Shown here: piece by piece, positions 56,049-64,000 of the stretch
Position numbering within the stretch: position 1 is the stretch's first letter
Layout of the letters: every line of letters begins with the position of its first letter
From: a virus
IMG/VR virus record: IMGVR_UViG_3300026521_000148
Coordinates: 16,351-80,350 of that record
Reading direction: 5' to 3' (one strand)
Length of the DNA: 64,000 nucleotides
Notes under the pieces: model-generated
What the model saw: only the letters and a program-made list of their open reading frames with translations
Databases searched by the model: none
What the model was told of the DNA's origin: nothing
Made by a program: the position numbers and the translations under genes

Positions 56049-56077
56049 CCTATACTGTAGCGATGCTACAGTATAGG
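56049..56077. terminator. Palindromic terminator
   Basis: Two 13-nt arms (CCTATACTGTAGC and complement) with loop GAT. It lies 140 nt past the end of the Asn-rich protein gene and 29 nt before the next promoter element. Confidence 0.7.
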
Positions 56078-56217
56078 TAACCCAATCTACTTTAAAAACA
56101 GGAAAAAATGAAAACACCAGGATAAGGTGTAAAAAGGCAATGTTATGTAGTGCCATGATTATTGACCCTATGTTATTTATCTTTCATAACTAAAGACACA
56201 TAGGTATCAATATATAA

Positions 56218-57039
56218 CTAACCTAACACGCTCTTAAGATCATTGTATTGTTTGTCCATCGCTATGTTAAACATATTAAGAGACAGCTTCTTAGCTAAGA
56301 AGACATAATCAGATGTATTCTGACTTTGTTTAAAGTCTAATCTACGTCCATCATAGTTTCTATCATGCACTATGACAAACTGTGATAGTTCGTTATTATC
56401 AGGACCAACTAAACTACCCATAGCAGCACTTTTAGTTAGCTTAATACCATTTGGTAAATCATTATAGTTTTTTCTATCAGTACTATAATAATAAGCAGCT
56501 GCTTTGATGTTAGCATCTGTGCTTAAATATTGTTTAACATCTTTAAGTTCTTTACAGTAACCTTTCCACGCAGTAATCAGCATAAGATCGTCACCGAATA
56601 CTTCTTTAAGAATTTTAAAGATAGGCTTAACATAGCCACACACAACTCTAGCTTTAAAACCTTTCTCCTTAAGAGTAGTAGCTAGCTCTTTGATCTTGGC
56701 TTCCTCTTGTTCATCAAGTTTATAAAACATATTAGCAATAACAAATGTAACCCATTTTTCATTTGTTTTAAGGGCTTGCATATCTAACTCTAGTGGTTGT
56801 ACTCTATCACCGTTCCAAATGTTGATAGTTTGCTTACCTTCTACATTCTTATACTTAGGTTTATTATCATAGTTACCTTTTTTGTAACCACCATAGTTAT
56901 TGTTTTTATAACCGTTACTATTGTTATTATAGTTTTGGTTGTTTTGTTGTGTATAACTTTGTTGTTGGTTATTGTTGCTCTCTGGAACACTTGCTACTTC
57001 ATCAGTAACATCACTAAACATATTGTCGAATTCATCCAT
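56218..57039 (-). CDS. Asn/Gln-rich N-terminus protein, 273 aa
   Basis: Start chosen at 57039 (GGAG 6 nt upstream); an ATG 12 nt further upstream overlaps that site. Residues about 18-70 are a low-complexity Asn/Gln/Tyr/Lys/Gly tract. The remainder is a folded alpha/beta domain (KWVTFVIANMFYKLDEQEE, LITAWKGYC, FVIVHDRNYDGRR) with Rossmann-like spacing that I cannot assign. High expression is suggested by composition. A nucleic-acid-binding or condensate-forming role is speculation from the low-complexity tail. Confidence 0.55.
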   Translation of the reverse strand: MDEFDNMFSDVTDEVASVPESNNNQQQSYTQQNNQNYNNNSNGYKNNNYGGYKKGNYDNKPKYKNVEGKQTINIWNGDRVQPLELDMQALKTNEKWVTFVIANMFYKLDEQEEAKIKELATTLKEKGFKARVVCGYVKPIFKILKEVFGDDLMLITAWKGYCKELKDVKQYLSTDANIKAAAYYYSTDRKNYNDLPNGIKLTKSAAMGSLVGPDNNELSQFVIVHDRNYDGRRLDFKQSQNTSDYVFLAKKLSLNMFNIAMDKQYNDLKSVLG

Positions 57040-57161
57040 TATAATCTCCATTTCATTTAACGCATAAAAAGCGTTATATATAGTATCGTCAATTTATACC
57101 ACTAATCACTATGTAATGCGGTATTAATATCTAAATAAATAGTTAACATGTAAAATAATAC

Positions 57162-57185
57162 TATAGAGGAGTTTATCCCCTATAG
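57162..57185. terminator. Imperfect hairpin terminator
   Basis: TATAGAGGA and TCCCCTATA can pair with one mismatch, directly after the beta-prime C-half gene. Weaker than the other hairpins. Confidence 0.5.
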
Positions 57186-57186
57186 A

Positions 57187-58443
57187 CTATTTAAAATCAC
57201 TTATACTAACATTTGTTAATTGTAATGCTGATGCATGGAACTTACTTAAAGACATAGCTAACATAGAACCACCTGTCTCGATAGACATAAGGCTGACCCC
57301 TTTAGTGTGTCCTTTCATATTCTCACCCATACACTCTAAACAGAAATCCTTCTTTAACTTACAGTACATAGGACTTCTAACTATAGTAGTAATGCCAACA
57401 TCTTTATCGGTTATAGTTACCCATTTGTTACCTACCATTTTTTGTCTACCTATATCACTATCAGATATCTTTTTCATAGCACCTGTTTTAGTACTACAAT
57501 CTTTATCAACTATATCTATATCAGAAGATGCCCTTAATAGCACTTTAGATGCGACACCACCGTTCTGTGTCTCAGCACCACGATAAAATGATCCAGATCT
57601 AGCATCATTGAACAATGTAGTTAGTTGCTCTGGATCCGTACCCCATCCTTCACCTAACGAATTAACAACGCCGTCTTCTTTACCGCCAAATGTATTAGAT
57701 GTACCAAAGTTAAGAAATAGTTTCTTTCTAGCTAATTTAGTTTTACCATACATAAGTCTACCGTTAGAAACATCACCTTTTAACCATTCCTCATCATACT
57801 TACTTAATTTCTCTTCTAATTCAGCTGTTACTTTAGCTGTATTCATTTTGTCTTTACCGTATTTCTTTTCTAACTCAGCAACTACTTTTTTTTTATACTC
57901 TTCGATACCATCTGGTGGTAATACTGATTTTTTAGTACCTGCTACTGATAAGAATTTAGACCAACCACTAATATAAAGAACAGCATCCATAAACTGTATA
58001 TATTCTTTAACAGTTATTTTTTCTAAATCATTTTCATCATCTGTTAGTAATGTAGCTATATAATTATCCTCTATATATCCAACTGTAAAAGATTCATTTA
58101 TATATGGTATTTTATTACCAAAATTTCTAGCTAATAAAACATAGTTCATAACTACCCTACCTATAGTAGTTTCTATATCTTTACTATTATTAACTAAATA
58201 GCCTGCTGGTAGGTTAACTTTATCTTTAAAGTTTAATAAATCATCTTTATAATCGGTATCCAAAAGATACGGTTCACCATCTTCTATCTTTAAATAAAAC
58301 TTCTTATCTTTAATAATAAAGAATTCATCTTCATAATCATCTTCCGCTATAAATGAAAATAATCCTAAAATATATTTTTGTTTATTAAAATATTTATGCT
58401 TAACACCATATTCTATTATCCTTAATAATTTATCATTACTCAT
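57187..58443 (-). CDS. RNA polymerase beta-prime C-terminal half
   Basis: 418 residues. SGSFYRGAETQNGGVASKVL and DIDIVDKDCSTKTGA correspond to the trigger-loop end and the GYLTRRLVDVAQD...EDCGT region of beta-prime. CLECMGENMKGHTKG then GVSLMSIETGGSMLAMSL-x-x-FH matches the C-x-x-CYG...GxIAAQSIGEPxTQLTxxxFH block. A phage split-RNAP subunit; which N-half (left-edge or 24934-26028) it pairs with is unresolved. CGGAG before the ATG, which overlaps the preceding gene by 8 nt. Confidence 0.8.
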   Translation of the reverse strand: MSNDKLLRIIEYGVKHKYFNKQKYILGLFSFIAEDDYEDEFFIIKDKKFYLKIEDGEPYLLDTDYKDDLLNFKDKVNLPAGYLVNNSKDIETTIGRVVMNYVLLARNFGNKIPYINESFTVGYIEDNYIATLLTDDENDLEKITVKEYIQFMDAVLYISGWSKFLSVAGTKKSVLPPDGIEEYKKKVVAELEKKYGKDKMNTAKVTAELEEKLSKYDEEWLKGDVSNGRLMYGKTKLARKKLFLNFGTSNTFGGKEDGVVNSLGEGWGTDPEQLTTLFNDARSGSFYRGAETQNGGVASKVLLRASSDIDIVDKDCSTKTGAMKKISDSDIGRQKMVGNKWVTITDKDVGITTIVRSPMYCKLKKDFCLECMGENMKGHTKGVSLMSIETGGSMLAMSLSKFHASALQLTNVSISDFK

Positions 58444-59359
58444 GTTTAACTCCGTCTATAAATTTATAAAGCCCTGACTCGGTACAATGATGGTCAAAGT
58501 TTATTAGCATCTTATTATATTCAGGTAGTTTGATATCTGTGTCTTGTAAAATATCTAATGCTAATAGAATATATTCATCTTCACCGTTATATCTATAAGA
58601 AAACATAACATCTTTTAATACAAGCTCTATATATTTATTTAACTTATCTTCTACATATTTTTGTTTTTCTATATTAAATCTTTTAATAATATCACTTACA
58701 TATGTGTCATTAATACCATATACGAAATCAGGACTTAATAATGATTTAACTATAGTGTCTGGTAATGTTATATCTTTTTCTTTAAAATAATCTAATATAG
58801 ATATCTGTATAGACATATTATCGAAGTCTAATTTAACTGGTTCAACATCCCCTTTCCCTAGTATGGAGATAAATACATTATCTATGGTATCTAGTAACGT
58901 TGGTTTTATATCTTTTATAACATTAGCGACAGTTAATATATCTATAGTAGGATTTAAAGATAATAACTGTATTATAAAATCTTTATCTAACACATCATCT
59001 TTCATAGACATAAGATATAAAACATCTGATATATCTGTTTCATTAAGTGTTGTTAATAATTCTAACATACCAGCTACAGAACCTATATTTATAGTATGCT
59101 CTAGTTCATTATCAAAAATTATACCTATCTCTTCTAATAAATCTAGACCGTGTCTTTTAGTAACGGTTAATAGTGATAAACTTCTTTCTGAATCATCCAT
59201 AATATCAGTTGGTGTATGTACGTATTTATCTAGCTCATCATGTATAGATAAATCATCATTACTTTCTAATATATGTAATACAGTCAACACCTGGTTAGCT
59301 AATATCTCATTTAGGTATGCCTTTATAACACTCTCTAATTCTGTTTCCATATGTTCCAT
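58436..59359 (-). CDS. Unknown phage protein, 307 aa
   Basis: Acidic, Leu/Ile/Asp-rich all-helical protein, first in a two-gene unit with the beta-prime C-half and overlapping it by 8 nt. AAAGGAT lies 8 nt before the ATG. No family recognised; coupling suggests a partner in the RNAP or its assembly. Confidence 0.5.
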   Translation of the reverse strand: MEHMETELESVIKAYLNEILANQVLTVLHILESNDDLSIHDELDKYVHTPTDIMDDSERSLSLLTVTKRHGLDLLEEIGIIFDNELEHTINIGSVAGMLELLTTLNETDISDVLYLMSMKDDVLDKDFIIQLLSLNPTIDILTVANVIKDIKPTLLDTIDNVFISILGKGDVEPVKLDFDNMSIQISILDYFKEKDITLPDTIVKSLLSPDFVYGINDTYVSDIIKRFNIEKQKYVEDKLNKYIELVLKDVMFSYRYNGEDEYILLALDILQDTDIKLPEYNKMLINFDHHCTESGLYKFIDGVKHE

Positions 59360-59444
59360 TATATAAATCCTTTAATATTGTATTCAGGGAATATAGTGTT
59401 TTTTATAAAGGGTAATATCATTGAACAAAATACAAGGAGTTATT

Positions 59445-59930
59445 ATGGGTAAGAAAAAACCTTATAAAGTTAAAAATAAAGACAATGTTGTTGTTAAGTG
59501 GGATGACCTTGTTCCAGTATACCAAGCTACTAGTGATAGTCTATCAACTGCGATTGCGGCACTACACGATACAGGTAAAGAGTTTAAAGCTATTATAGAT
59601 GGTGATAAAGAGATCTCTACTACATTCTTAGGTATCAGTAATGTATTCGCTGATTTAACGAATGAACTAACTGGTATAGCTAAAATGCACTGTAACGTTG
59701 TTGAGAATGAAGATGGTAAAAAACAGTTCCTACCATATACTGGAGTAGTTGCTGATAAAGATGAACATAAAGAAGTATATTTATATACTACTATGGCATA
59801 TGGTGGACTTAATGATAAGATCGAGCAAGCTGTTGAAAATGCTATGACTACACTACTAGGTGCTATTAGAGAGAAAGTAGCTATCTTAGAAAAGAAAGGT
59901 GAATTAAATGGAAACACAGAACAAGAATAA
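59445..59930 (+). CDS. Unknown phage protein, 161 aa, probable tail/baseplate module
   Basis: Start at 59445 chosen for its AAGGAG; an ATG at 59421 is also in frame. Basic N-terminus, then helical domains. Its end overlaps the next gene by 23 nt. First gene of the plus-strand module 59445-62593. Confidence 0.5.
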   Translation: MGKKKPYKVKNKDNVVVKWDDLVPVYQATSDSLSTAIAALHDTGKEFKAIIDGDKEISTTFLGISNVFADLTNELTGIAKMHCNVVENEDGKKQFLPYTGVVADKDEHKEVYLYTTMAYGGLNDKIEQAVENAMTTLLGAIREKVAILEKKGELNGNTEQE

Positions 59931-61356
59931 TGTGACTGAGAGTGAACAACTCTCGGTTAGTGAAGAGCAGAATGACTTCCTTTTTGATTATGAGGAAGTT
60001 AGTATTAGTGATGTTAAATCTAAAAATGATTTAAGAATTATTCCATCTTCCACTAGGGAAGAATTGACTAATTTTTCAAAAGAACTAGATAGGGACAAAT
60101 TCACAGAGCTAAGTACTGAAGAAAAAGCTACAGTTGGTTTAGGTCTAGAGACTGAGGACTTTATTAATCCAGATGATATTGGTGTAAGATCTCTAAAATC
60201 TGGCTTAACTAATGAACCAGAATATGACGATATATCACTTAAGCCAAAGGCATTAACTATATCCAAGAGAGTTAAAACAAGTAAAGCAGCATTACTTAAA
60301 CTTAAACAAAAATCAGGTATTGGTCCTAACATCCATATACCATTATGGCACAGTGGTTTTTGGCTAACATATTCACCGCTTGATGATGAAGAGATCATTA
60401 ACTTAGAATTGGAGCTCATTTCTGAACTGGCTAGAGTTGGTAAAGAAACATCTACATTGGTTTTTAGTAACTATAATGTTCTGTTTGCTGAAGTGCTATT
60501 AAAACATTTTAAATATAAGATCATAGATAGCACATTAAAGATAAGTGATGAAGATGAGTTATATGATTATATAAACATCAATGACCTACCAACGATAGCG
60601 CTGTTCATGGCTAAATCTATGTACCCACATGGATTTAATGCAGTTGTTCCGTGTAAAAATGTTAACAAACTAAATGAAAATAAGCTACCTATATGTAGTA
60701 ATAAAGTATCTATGAAAGTAGATCTTAATGAGTTACTATGGGTGGACTTCGATAAGTTATCTGTAGACCATAAACAACAGATGGCTAAAAAAGCTCCTAA
60801 GTCAGTCACAACTGATGATGTTGTTAAATATCAAGAAACATTACCAACAAGTGGTGAAGTTACTAAACAATATAAAGATGAAGATGGTGATGCTTTAACT
60901 ATAGTTCTAGGTCCTGTTAATGTTAGTAAATATATAGAGTCTGGACAAGATTTTATCATAGAGTTAAGAGATAAAGCGGCTGAACTTATTAAAAACAATA
61001 AGCAGATAGGCGATAGTGATAAAGCTGAGAGAATATTACTGAAAGGTATATATTTAAATGTGTATAGTCATTTCATTAAGTCTATACCTGTTGATGATGC
61101 AGTTATCACAGATGTTAATGATATCAGAGACGCTCTTAATACCTTAACTTCTAACCACATCATGGCTAAACAGATTATGGACGACATTAAAGAGTATATA
61201 GATGATTCATTATTATCTATAGTGGGTATACCTAATTTCGAATGTAAAAGTTGTCATCATGAACAAACAGATAAAGAAATCATCCCGTTATCAGTGTACG
61301 AATATTTTTTTATCCTACTGCATTCAAAATACGAGAAAATAATGGCGAGACTTTAA
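59908..61356 (+). CDS. Probable baseplate/tail assembly protein, 482 aa, with -1 frameshift site
   Basis: Acidic N-terminus, then alpha/beta domains. The C-terminus holds a Cys/His group (FECKSCHHEQTD) before a hydrophobic FFILL segment, like the C-x-x-C...Q...FF ending of T4 gp26-type baseplate hub/assembly proteins (resemblance only). Near the end, TAT-TTT-TTT-ATC contains seven T (61305-61311). A -1 shift there enters the downstream frame without a stop and gives a fusion of about 655 residues. Confidence 0.58.
   Translation: METQNKNNVTESEQLSVSEEQNDFLFDYEEVSISDVKSKNDLRIIPSSTREELTNFSKELDRDKFTELSTEEKATVGLGLETEDFINPDDIGVRSLKSGLTNEPEYDDISLKPKALTISKRVKTSKAALLKLKQKSGIGPNIHIPLWHSGFWLTYSPLDDEEIINLELELISELARVGKETSTLVFSNYNVLFAEVLLKHFKYKIIDSTLKISDEDELYDYININDLPTIALFMAKSMYPHGFNAVVPCKNVNKLNENKLPICSNKVSMKVDLNELLWVDFDKLSVDHKQQMAKKAPKSVTTDDVVKYQETLPTSGEVTKQYKDEDGDALTIVLGPVNVSKYIESGQDFIIELRDKAAELIKNNKQIGDSDKAERILLKGIYLNVYSHFIKSIPVDDAVITDVNDIRDALNTLTSNHIMAKQIMDDIKEYIDDSLLSIVGIPNFECKSCHHEQTDKEIIPLSVYEYFFILLHSKYEKIMARL
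61305..61311 (+). promoter_or_regulatory. Candidate -1 ribosomal frameshift slippery site
   Basis: T-TTT-TTT read in frame as TTT TTT. The -1 frame continues TAT CCT ACT GCA TTC AAA without stop into the 61314-61874 frame, which has no ATG near its beginning and only a GTG (61389) lacking a ribosome binding site. Confidence 0.6.
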
Positions 61357-61874
61357 AAGATAAAAAGATAAATAAAATTTATGAAGACGTGTTCGGTGGT
61401 TATAATAACCATGACAACATCATACATAAAGTAGCCTCATTTTTGAGTAAAGATACTGAAAGAATTATTAAGGAGTATGTTGGCTTAGTTCAACAACTCC
61501 TTATACCTAATAAACGGTATTCTTATTTGGATGCAGTTGTAATAAACAAAAAGATAACCAATATCCTATTTGGTAGGAATATAAGTAAAACGGATAACTT
61601 AGATACGGTTAGATATGAGGAACGTAACAACCCTTATTACATAGATAGTATATTCACACTTATGGACCAATACATAGACTTAGAGATACATAAGTTAACA
61701 GGTATAACGTATACAGAATATAAACACATGACGCCACTAGAAAAGAATCTTATATTAGAGCATATAAAATATAAGACATTAGTTAGTAATCTAGAATACG
61801 AAGAAGCTAGTAAAGAAATGAATGAAGAGAAACAAAAGATAGACAATAGTTCATTATTCGATTTAGGAGGTTAA
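61314..61874 (+). CDS. Downstream frame of the frameshift pair (C-terminal part of fusion)
   Basis: The open frame begins within the preceding gene and encodes about 187 residues: PTAFKIRENNGETLKDKKI, then a helical, basic domain ending SSLFDLGG. If translated independently it would start at the GTG 61389 (161 residues), but no Shine-Dalgarno is visible there. The arrangement resembles tail-assembly chaperone pairs. It is followed after 2 nt by a well-signalled gene. Confidence 0.58.
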   Translation, partial: PTAFKIRENNGETLKDKKINKIYEDVFGGYNNHDNIIHKVASFLSKDTERIIKEYVGLVQQLLIPNKRYSYLDAVVINKKITNILFGRNISKTDNLDTVRYEERNNPYYIDSIFTLMDQYIDLEIHKLTGITYTEYKHMTPLEKNLILEHIKYKTLVSNLEYEEASKEMNEEKQKIDNSSLFDLGG

Positions 61875-61876
61875 TA

Positions 61877-62593
61877 ATGGTTAATATAAAGAATGGTATC
61901 TATGTTACTTTAGATTCCTTATTCGATACTAGGTACGGTACTTTAATAGACATAGATAAATCATTACTTAAAAAAGAGTTAATATCTGATAAATACTGGA
62001 ATAGGTTATATGATGAATTTAGTTATATTAATAATTTATTCTTTAGTTATGTTTATTCTAAAAGAGATAAGATAACTTTGTTTAAAAGCCCGCCTACTAA
62101 AATTATAGAGCTGATAGCTACTGAGTTAGTACTTATAGAGAGTAGACTTATAGAGGCCAATGAGATACCTATCCTAACATTAACAGTTAATACATTCCCA
62201 TATACATTAAGTAAAGGTGAAATGGATAGTTTAACTAAAGCTCTAAAGATTTTGACGCTTAATAAAAACTTAGAAGTAGCTTATATAAATGTAGATAGTA
62301 AAGACATAACGTTAGACTTTATAGGTAGTAACTTCTCCATAGCTATTATGTATGAATATAGTAAATGGATAGATTACCATCTAGTAAATAAAACTGGTAA
62401 TGCTACCGATACTGTATTATATGTACCTGCTATAACTGGTACTCCTACAAAGGTTAAAAAAGAAAGAGAGTTAGAAGATATGTTACAAGCTTATAGTGAA
62501 TTGTTCGGTGCTTTTATTAAGATAACCCACATACCGATAGAAGCTTTCTCTGCTAAGATACAAGAAAAAGAAAAACTTATAAAAACACTATAG
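61877..62593 (+). CDS. Unknown phage protein, 238 aa, probable tail/baseplate module
   Basis: A strong TTAGGAGG site lies 7 nt upstream of the ATG. Mixed alpha/beta protein, Leu/Ile/Lys/Thr-rich, no export signal, ending in a basic helix (IQEKEKLIKTL). Last gene of the plus-strand module and ends at a hairpin. No family recognised. Confidence 0.5.
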   Translation: MVNIKNGIYVTLDSLFDTRYGTLIDIDKSLLKKELISDKYWNRLYDEFSYINNLFFSYVYSKRDKITLFKSPPTKIIELIATELVLIESRLIEANEIPILTLTVNTFPYTLSKGEMDSLTKALKILTLNKNLEVAYINVDSKDITLDFIGSNFSIAIMYEYSKWIDYHLVNKTGNATDTVLYVPAITGTPTKVKKERELEDMLQAYSELFGAFIKITHIPIEAFSAKIQEKEKLIKTL

Positions 62594-62616
62594 TAGGAAT
62601 TATCCTACTATAGTGT
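62585..62616. terminator. Bidirectional palindromic terminator
   Basis: Two 14-nt arms (ACACTATAGTAGGA and complement) with loop ATTA, between the convergent gene ending at 62593 and the exon ending at 62624. Confidence 0.72.
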
Positions 62617-62623
62617 ATGTTTT

Positions 62624-62926
62624 TTAATCTTTATCTACTGTACCTATGAGTTCACTATCAGCTATCTCATCATCCTCAAATTTATGAGTTAGCATGACTT
62701 CAAGCTTATCAACAGTACGTTTAACATCATCGTCTAGTTTTATTTTACCTGTCTCTAATTCGACTTTAACAAATGGGTTTATTTTAAATCTAGGACTAGG
62801 ATACTTCTTTATAAGATACAGCATTGATCCAAATGCTAGATCTTCGGCTCTTAGTGTTTTTGTATTTGGTGGTAACACATTACGAGTCGAGCGCTTAACT
62901 CCTTGACCACGGTTTTGCAATATCTT
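62624..62926 (-). CDS. Last exon of an intron-split gene, product unknown (partial)
   Basis: 100 residues from about 62926: KILQNRGQGVKRSTRN, then LPPNTKTLRAEDLAFGS and an acidic C-terminus. The frame has a stop 13 nt upstream and the first ATG (62932) lies in the intron's 3' hairpin, so this is the 3' end of a larger gene whose upstream exon lies beyond the right edge. Because group I introns favour conserved codons, the product is probably an essential enzyme, but I cannot name it. Confidence 0.55.
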   Translation of the reverse strand, partial: KILQNRGQGVKRSTRNVLPPNTKTLRAEDLAFGSMLYLIKKYPSPRFKINPFVKVELETGKIKLDDDVKRTVDKLEVMLTHKFEDDEIADSELIGTVDKD

Positions 62927-64000
62927 CAGCATGATTCGTTACATCATGCCCGCAGCTTTACCTGCAGCTCTATGTCTCCATAGACATCTAGGGTTTACGC
63001 ATCCTAAACGGCACTAATGTGCGTTGAGACTATATCATTCCCTAATACGGGATTCAGCTTTTCGATTTAAGGACTACCGTCCGCCTACTTAGGCCCTACT
63101 GTATGTTTATTACGCTTAATTTGTAAGAATGGTTTCTTCCAGATTCTATACCTATCTTCTTTAGCGTCTTTATTTATTACGCTATTTTTAAGTAAACTAA
63201 TTTCATAACTAAAACTACAACCGCCAATATATATAATGGCATTTTTCCGTAATTTACGTTCAACACTAATTGGGTTTATCCCAAACATAACGCCTATTTT
63301 AGATATAGAGTTCAGTTTAACAATATTATTCTCTACATGATCAAGTACATATATCGTTTTATTACTTGGCCCCTTATCATAAGCGAAAAAATGTTCTTCA
63401 TTATCTAGTGTTAATATATATCTATTAAATAATGGATATTTCTTACTTATTGGTATTCTAGTTTTAATAGAATTTATAGATATTCTAAGATATTCACTGG
63501 CTTTTCTTAACGACCTAAATTTATATATGTCCTTAAGTTTTGTATCGTGTATAGTGATACCGGCATCAAATGTGCACAATCCAATCTCATGGGCATGGTT
63601 AACATTCTCCTTCGGTGTTACCCACTCTAAATTATCAAACTTATTATTATTTTTATCTCCATCCTTATGGTTAATATTCTTACCTATTAGTCTATATACT
63701 TTTTCGTGTAAGAAATACTCAGCTACCAATAAATGGATTGTCTTATTAAGCCTAGCCCCATTCACGAATCTAATCTTAACTCTATGGTACCCATCGGCAG
63801 TAATCCATGACCGCATAACATTACCATCATGTTTTATGACGAACCCATTCCGATGAATATAATAATTAGTGTTAGCTATATTTTTTATTAAGCTATCTTT
63901 TAGCATTTTATCCAACTGTTCTGTGTTATATATCACTAACTTCCTCCTTTTTATAAAGAATTAAACACATTAAGCATAATAATTAAACATACGTATATAG
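62927..64000 (-). ncRNA. Group I intron, 3' part (continues past right edge)
   Basis: S-element ATGATATAGTC on the minus strand (63028-63039) and a terminal hairpin GCATGAT/ATCATGC just before the proposed 3' splice site. The HNH endonuclease gene lies upstream of S, as in intron C. P, Q, R and the 5' splice site are beyond the window, so only the 3' portion is seen. Confidence 0.65.
63085..63936 (-). CDS. HNH homing endonuclease in right-edge intron
   Basis: 283 residues from a GTG at 63936 with AAGGAGG upstream. HNH_3 motif: IHLLVAEYF, INHKDGDKNNNKFDNLEW, EN-x-NHAHE (about 67-117), then NUMOD-type repeats. Residues about 170-245 (IPISKKYPLFNRY, YVLDHVENN, YIGGCSFSY) are related to the endonuclease of intron C, showing shared descent. 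It presumably cleaves an intronless allele of the host gene. Confidence 0.82.
   Translation of the reverse strand: MIYNTEQLDKMLKDSLIKNIANTNYYIHRNGFVIKHDGNVMRSWITADGYHRVKIRFVNGARLNKTIHLLVAEYFLHEKVYRLIGKNINHKDGDKNNNKFDNLEWVTPKENVNHAHEIGLCTFDAGITIHDTKLKDIYKFRSLRKASEYLRISINSIKTRIPISKKYPLFNRYILTLDNEEHFFAYDKGPSNKTIYVLDHVENNIVKLNSISKIGVMFGINPISVERKLRKNAIIYIGGCSFSYEISLLKNSVINKDAKEDRYRIWKKPFLQIKRNKHTVGPK

Noticed and set aside
62930-62932. ATG as start of a 102-residue gene
   Set aside because: It lies in the terminal hairpin of the intron and has no ribosome binding site; the frame is better read as a 3' exon.
1-64000. CRISPR array
   Set aside because: No regularly spaced direct repeats were seen; the repeated short palindromes are dispersed and located at gene ends.
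1-64000. tRNA genes
   Set aside because: Intergenic gaps are short and no cloverleaf with TTC-A-A-type T-loop was recognised. A covariance search would be needed to exclude divergent ones.

Overview
The window is a 64 kb piece of a large, strongly AT-rich, lytic-type bacteriophage genome. Three kinds of evidence support this. (1) It carries pieces of its own multisubunit RNA polymerase, a hallmark of phiKZ-like jumbo phages: two different beta-prime N-terminal halves (one running off the left edge, one broken up by introns) and a separate beta-prime C-terminal half. (2) It has virion genes: a 2,527-residue tape-measure/lysozyme protein, a baseplate spike with gp5-like beta-helix repeats, and a large tail or fibre protein. 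(3) It has its own replication and nucleotide genes: family B DNA polymerase, NAD-dependent ligase, RNase H, SbcC/gp46-like ATPase, RuvC-like resolvase, and NrdA and NrdB. Exported proteins with Sec signal peptides, a spanin-like pair and an outer-membrane barrel point to a Gram-negative host. The signal peptides ending in LHA and the barrel type suggest a Campylobacterota host, but this is inference.

Layout. 1-1462 (-): virion-type RNAP beta-prime half. 1563-9146 (+): tape measure. 9191-11378 (-): unknown proteins. 11435-15514 (+): RuvC-like resolvase, spanin-like pair, baseplate spike. 15538-17288 (-): HD-domain protein and a membrane protein. 17377-19788 (+): SbcC-like ATPase. 19804-29277 (-): small proteins, the intron-riddled non-virion-type beta-prime gene, an AAA ATPase and an AP2-like protein. 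29411-31716 (+): RNase H and an exported transglycosylase. 31740-35800 (-): ligase operon. 35938-40692 (+): nrdB, then nrdA with an intein. 40733-44678 (-): a phage two-component-like signalling operon with a secreted Cys-rich protein and an outer-membrane barrel. 44753-53304 (-): small membrane proteins, a papain-like protein and tail/fibre genes. 53441-55132 (+): DNA polymerase. 55161-59359 (-): AP2-like paralogue, an Asn-rich protein and the beta-prime C-terminal half. 59445-62593 (+): tail/baseplate-type genes with a candidate -1 frameshift. 62624-64000 (-): last exon of another intron-split gene with its HNH endonuclease.

Two systems stand out. First, five group I introns and one intein sit in essential genes, several at catalytic codons. 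In the RNAP gene, two adjacent introns leave a 12-nt exon coding only for FDGD, the metal-binding core. Second, the 40733-44678 operon encodes a membrane histidine kinase, a receiver-domain protein, a Cys-rich exported protein and an outer-membrane barrel with overlapping or abutting reading frames. It looks like phage-encoded envelope sensing or remodelling.

Transcription is punctuated by about twenty hairpins (22-32 nt, mostly perfect stems, each of different sequence) at gene ends. A recurring minus-strand promoter-like element (AT-rich TATTATTAATATA next to the palindrome TTAGTACANTGTACTAA) often sits beside them.
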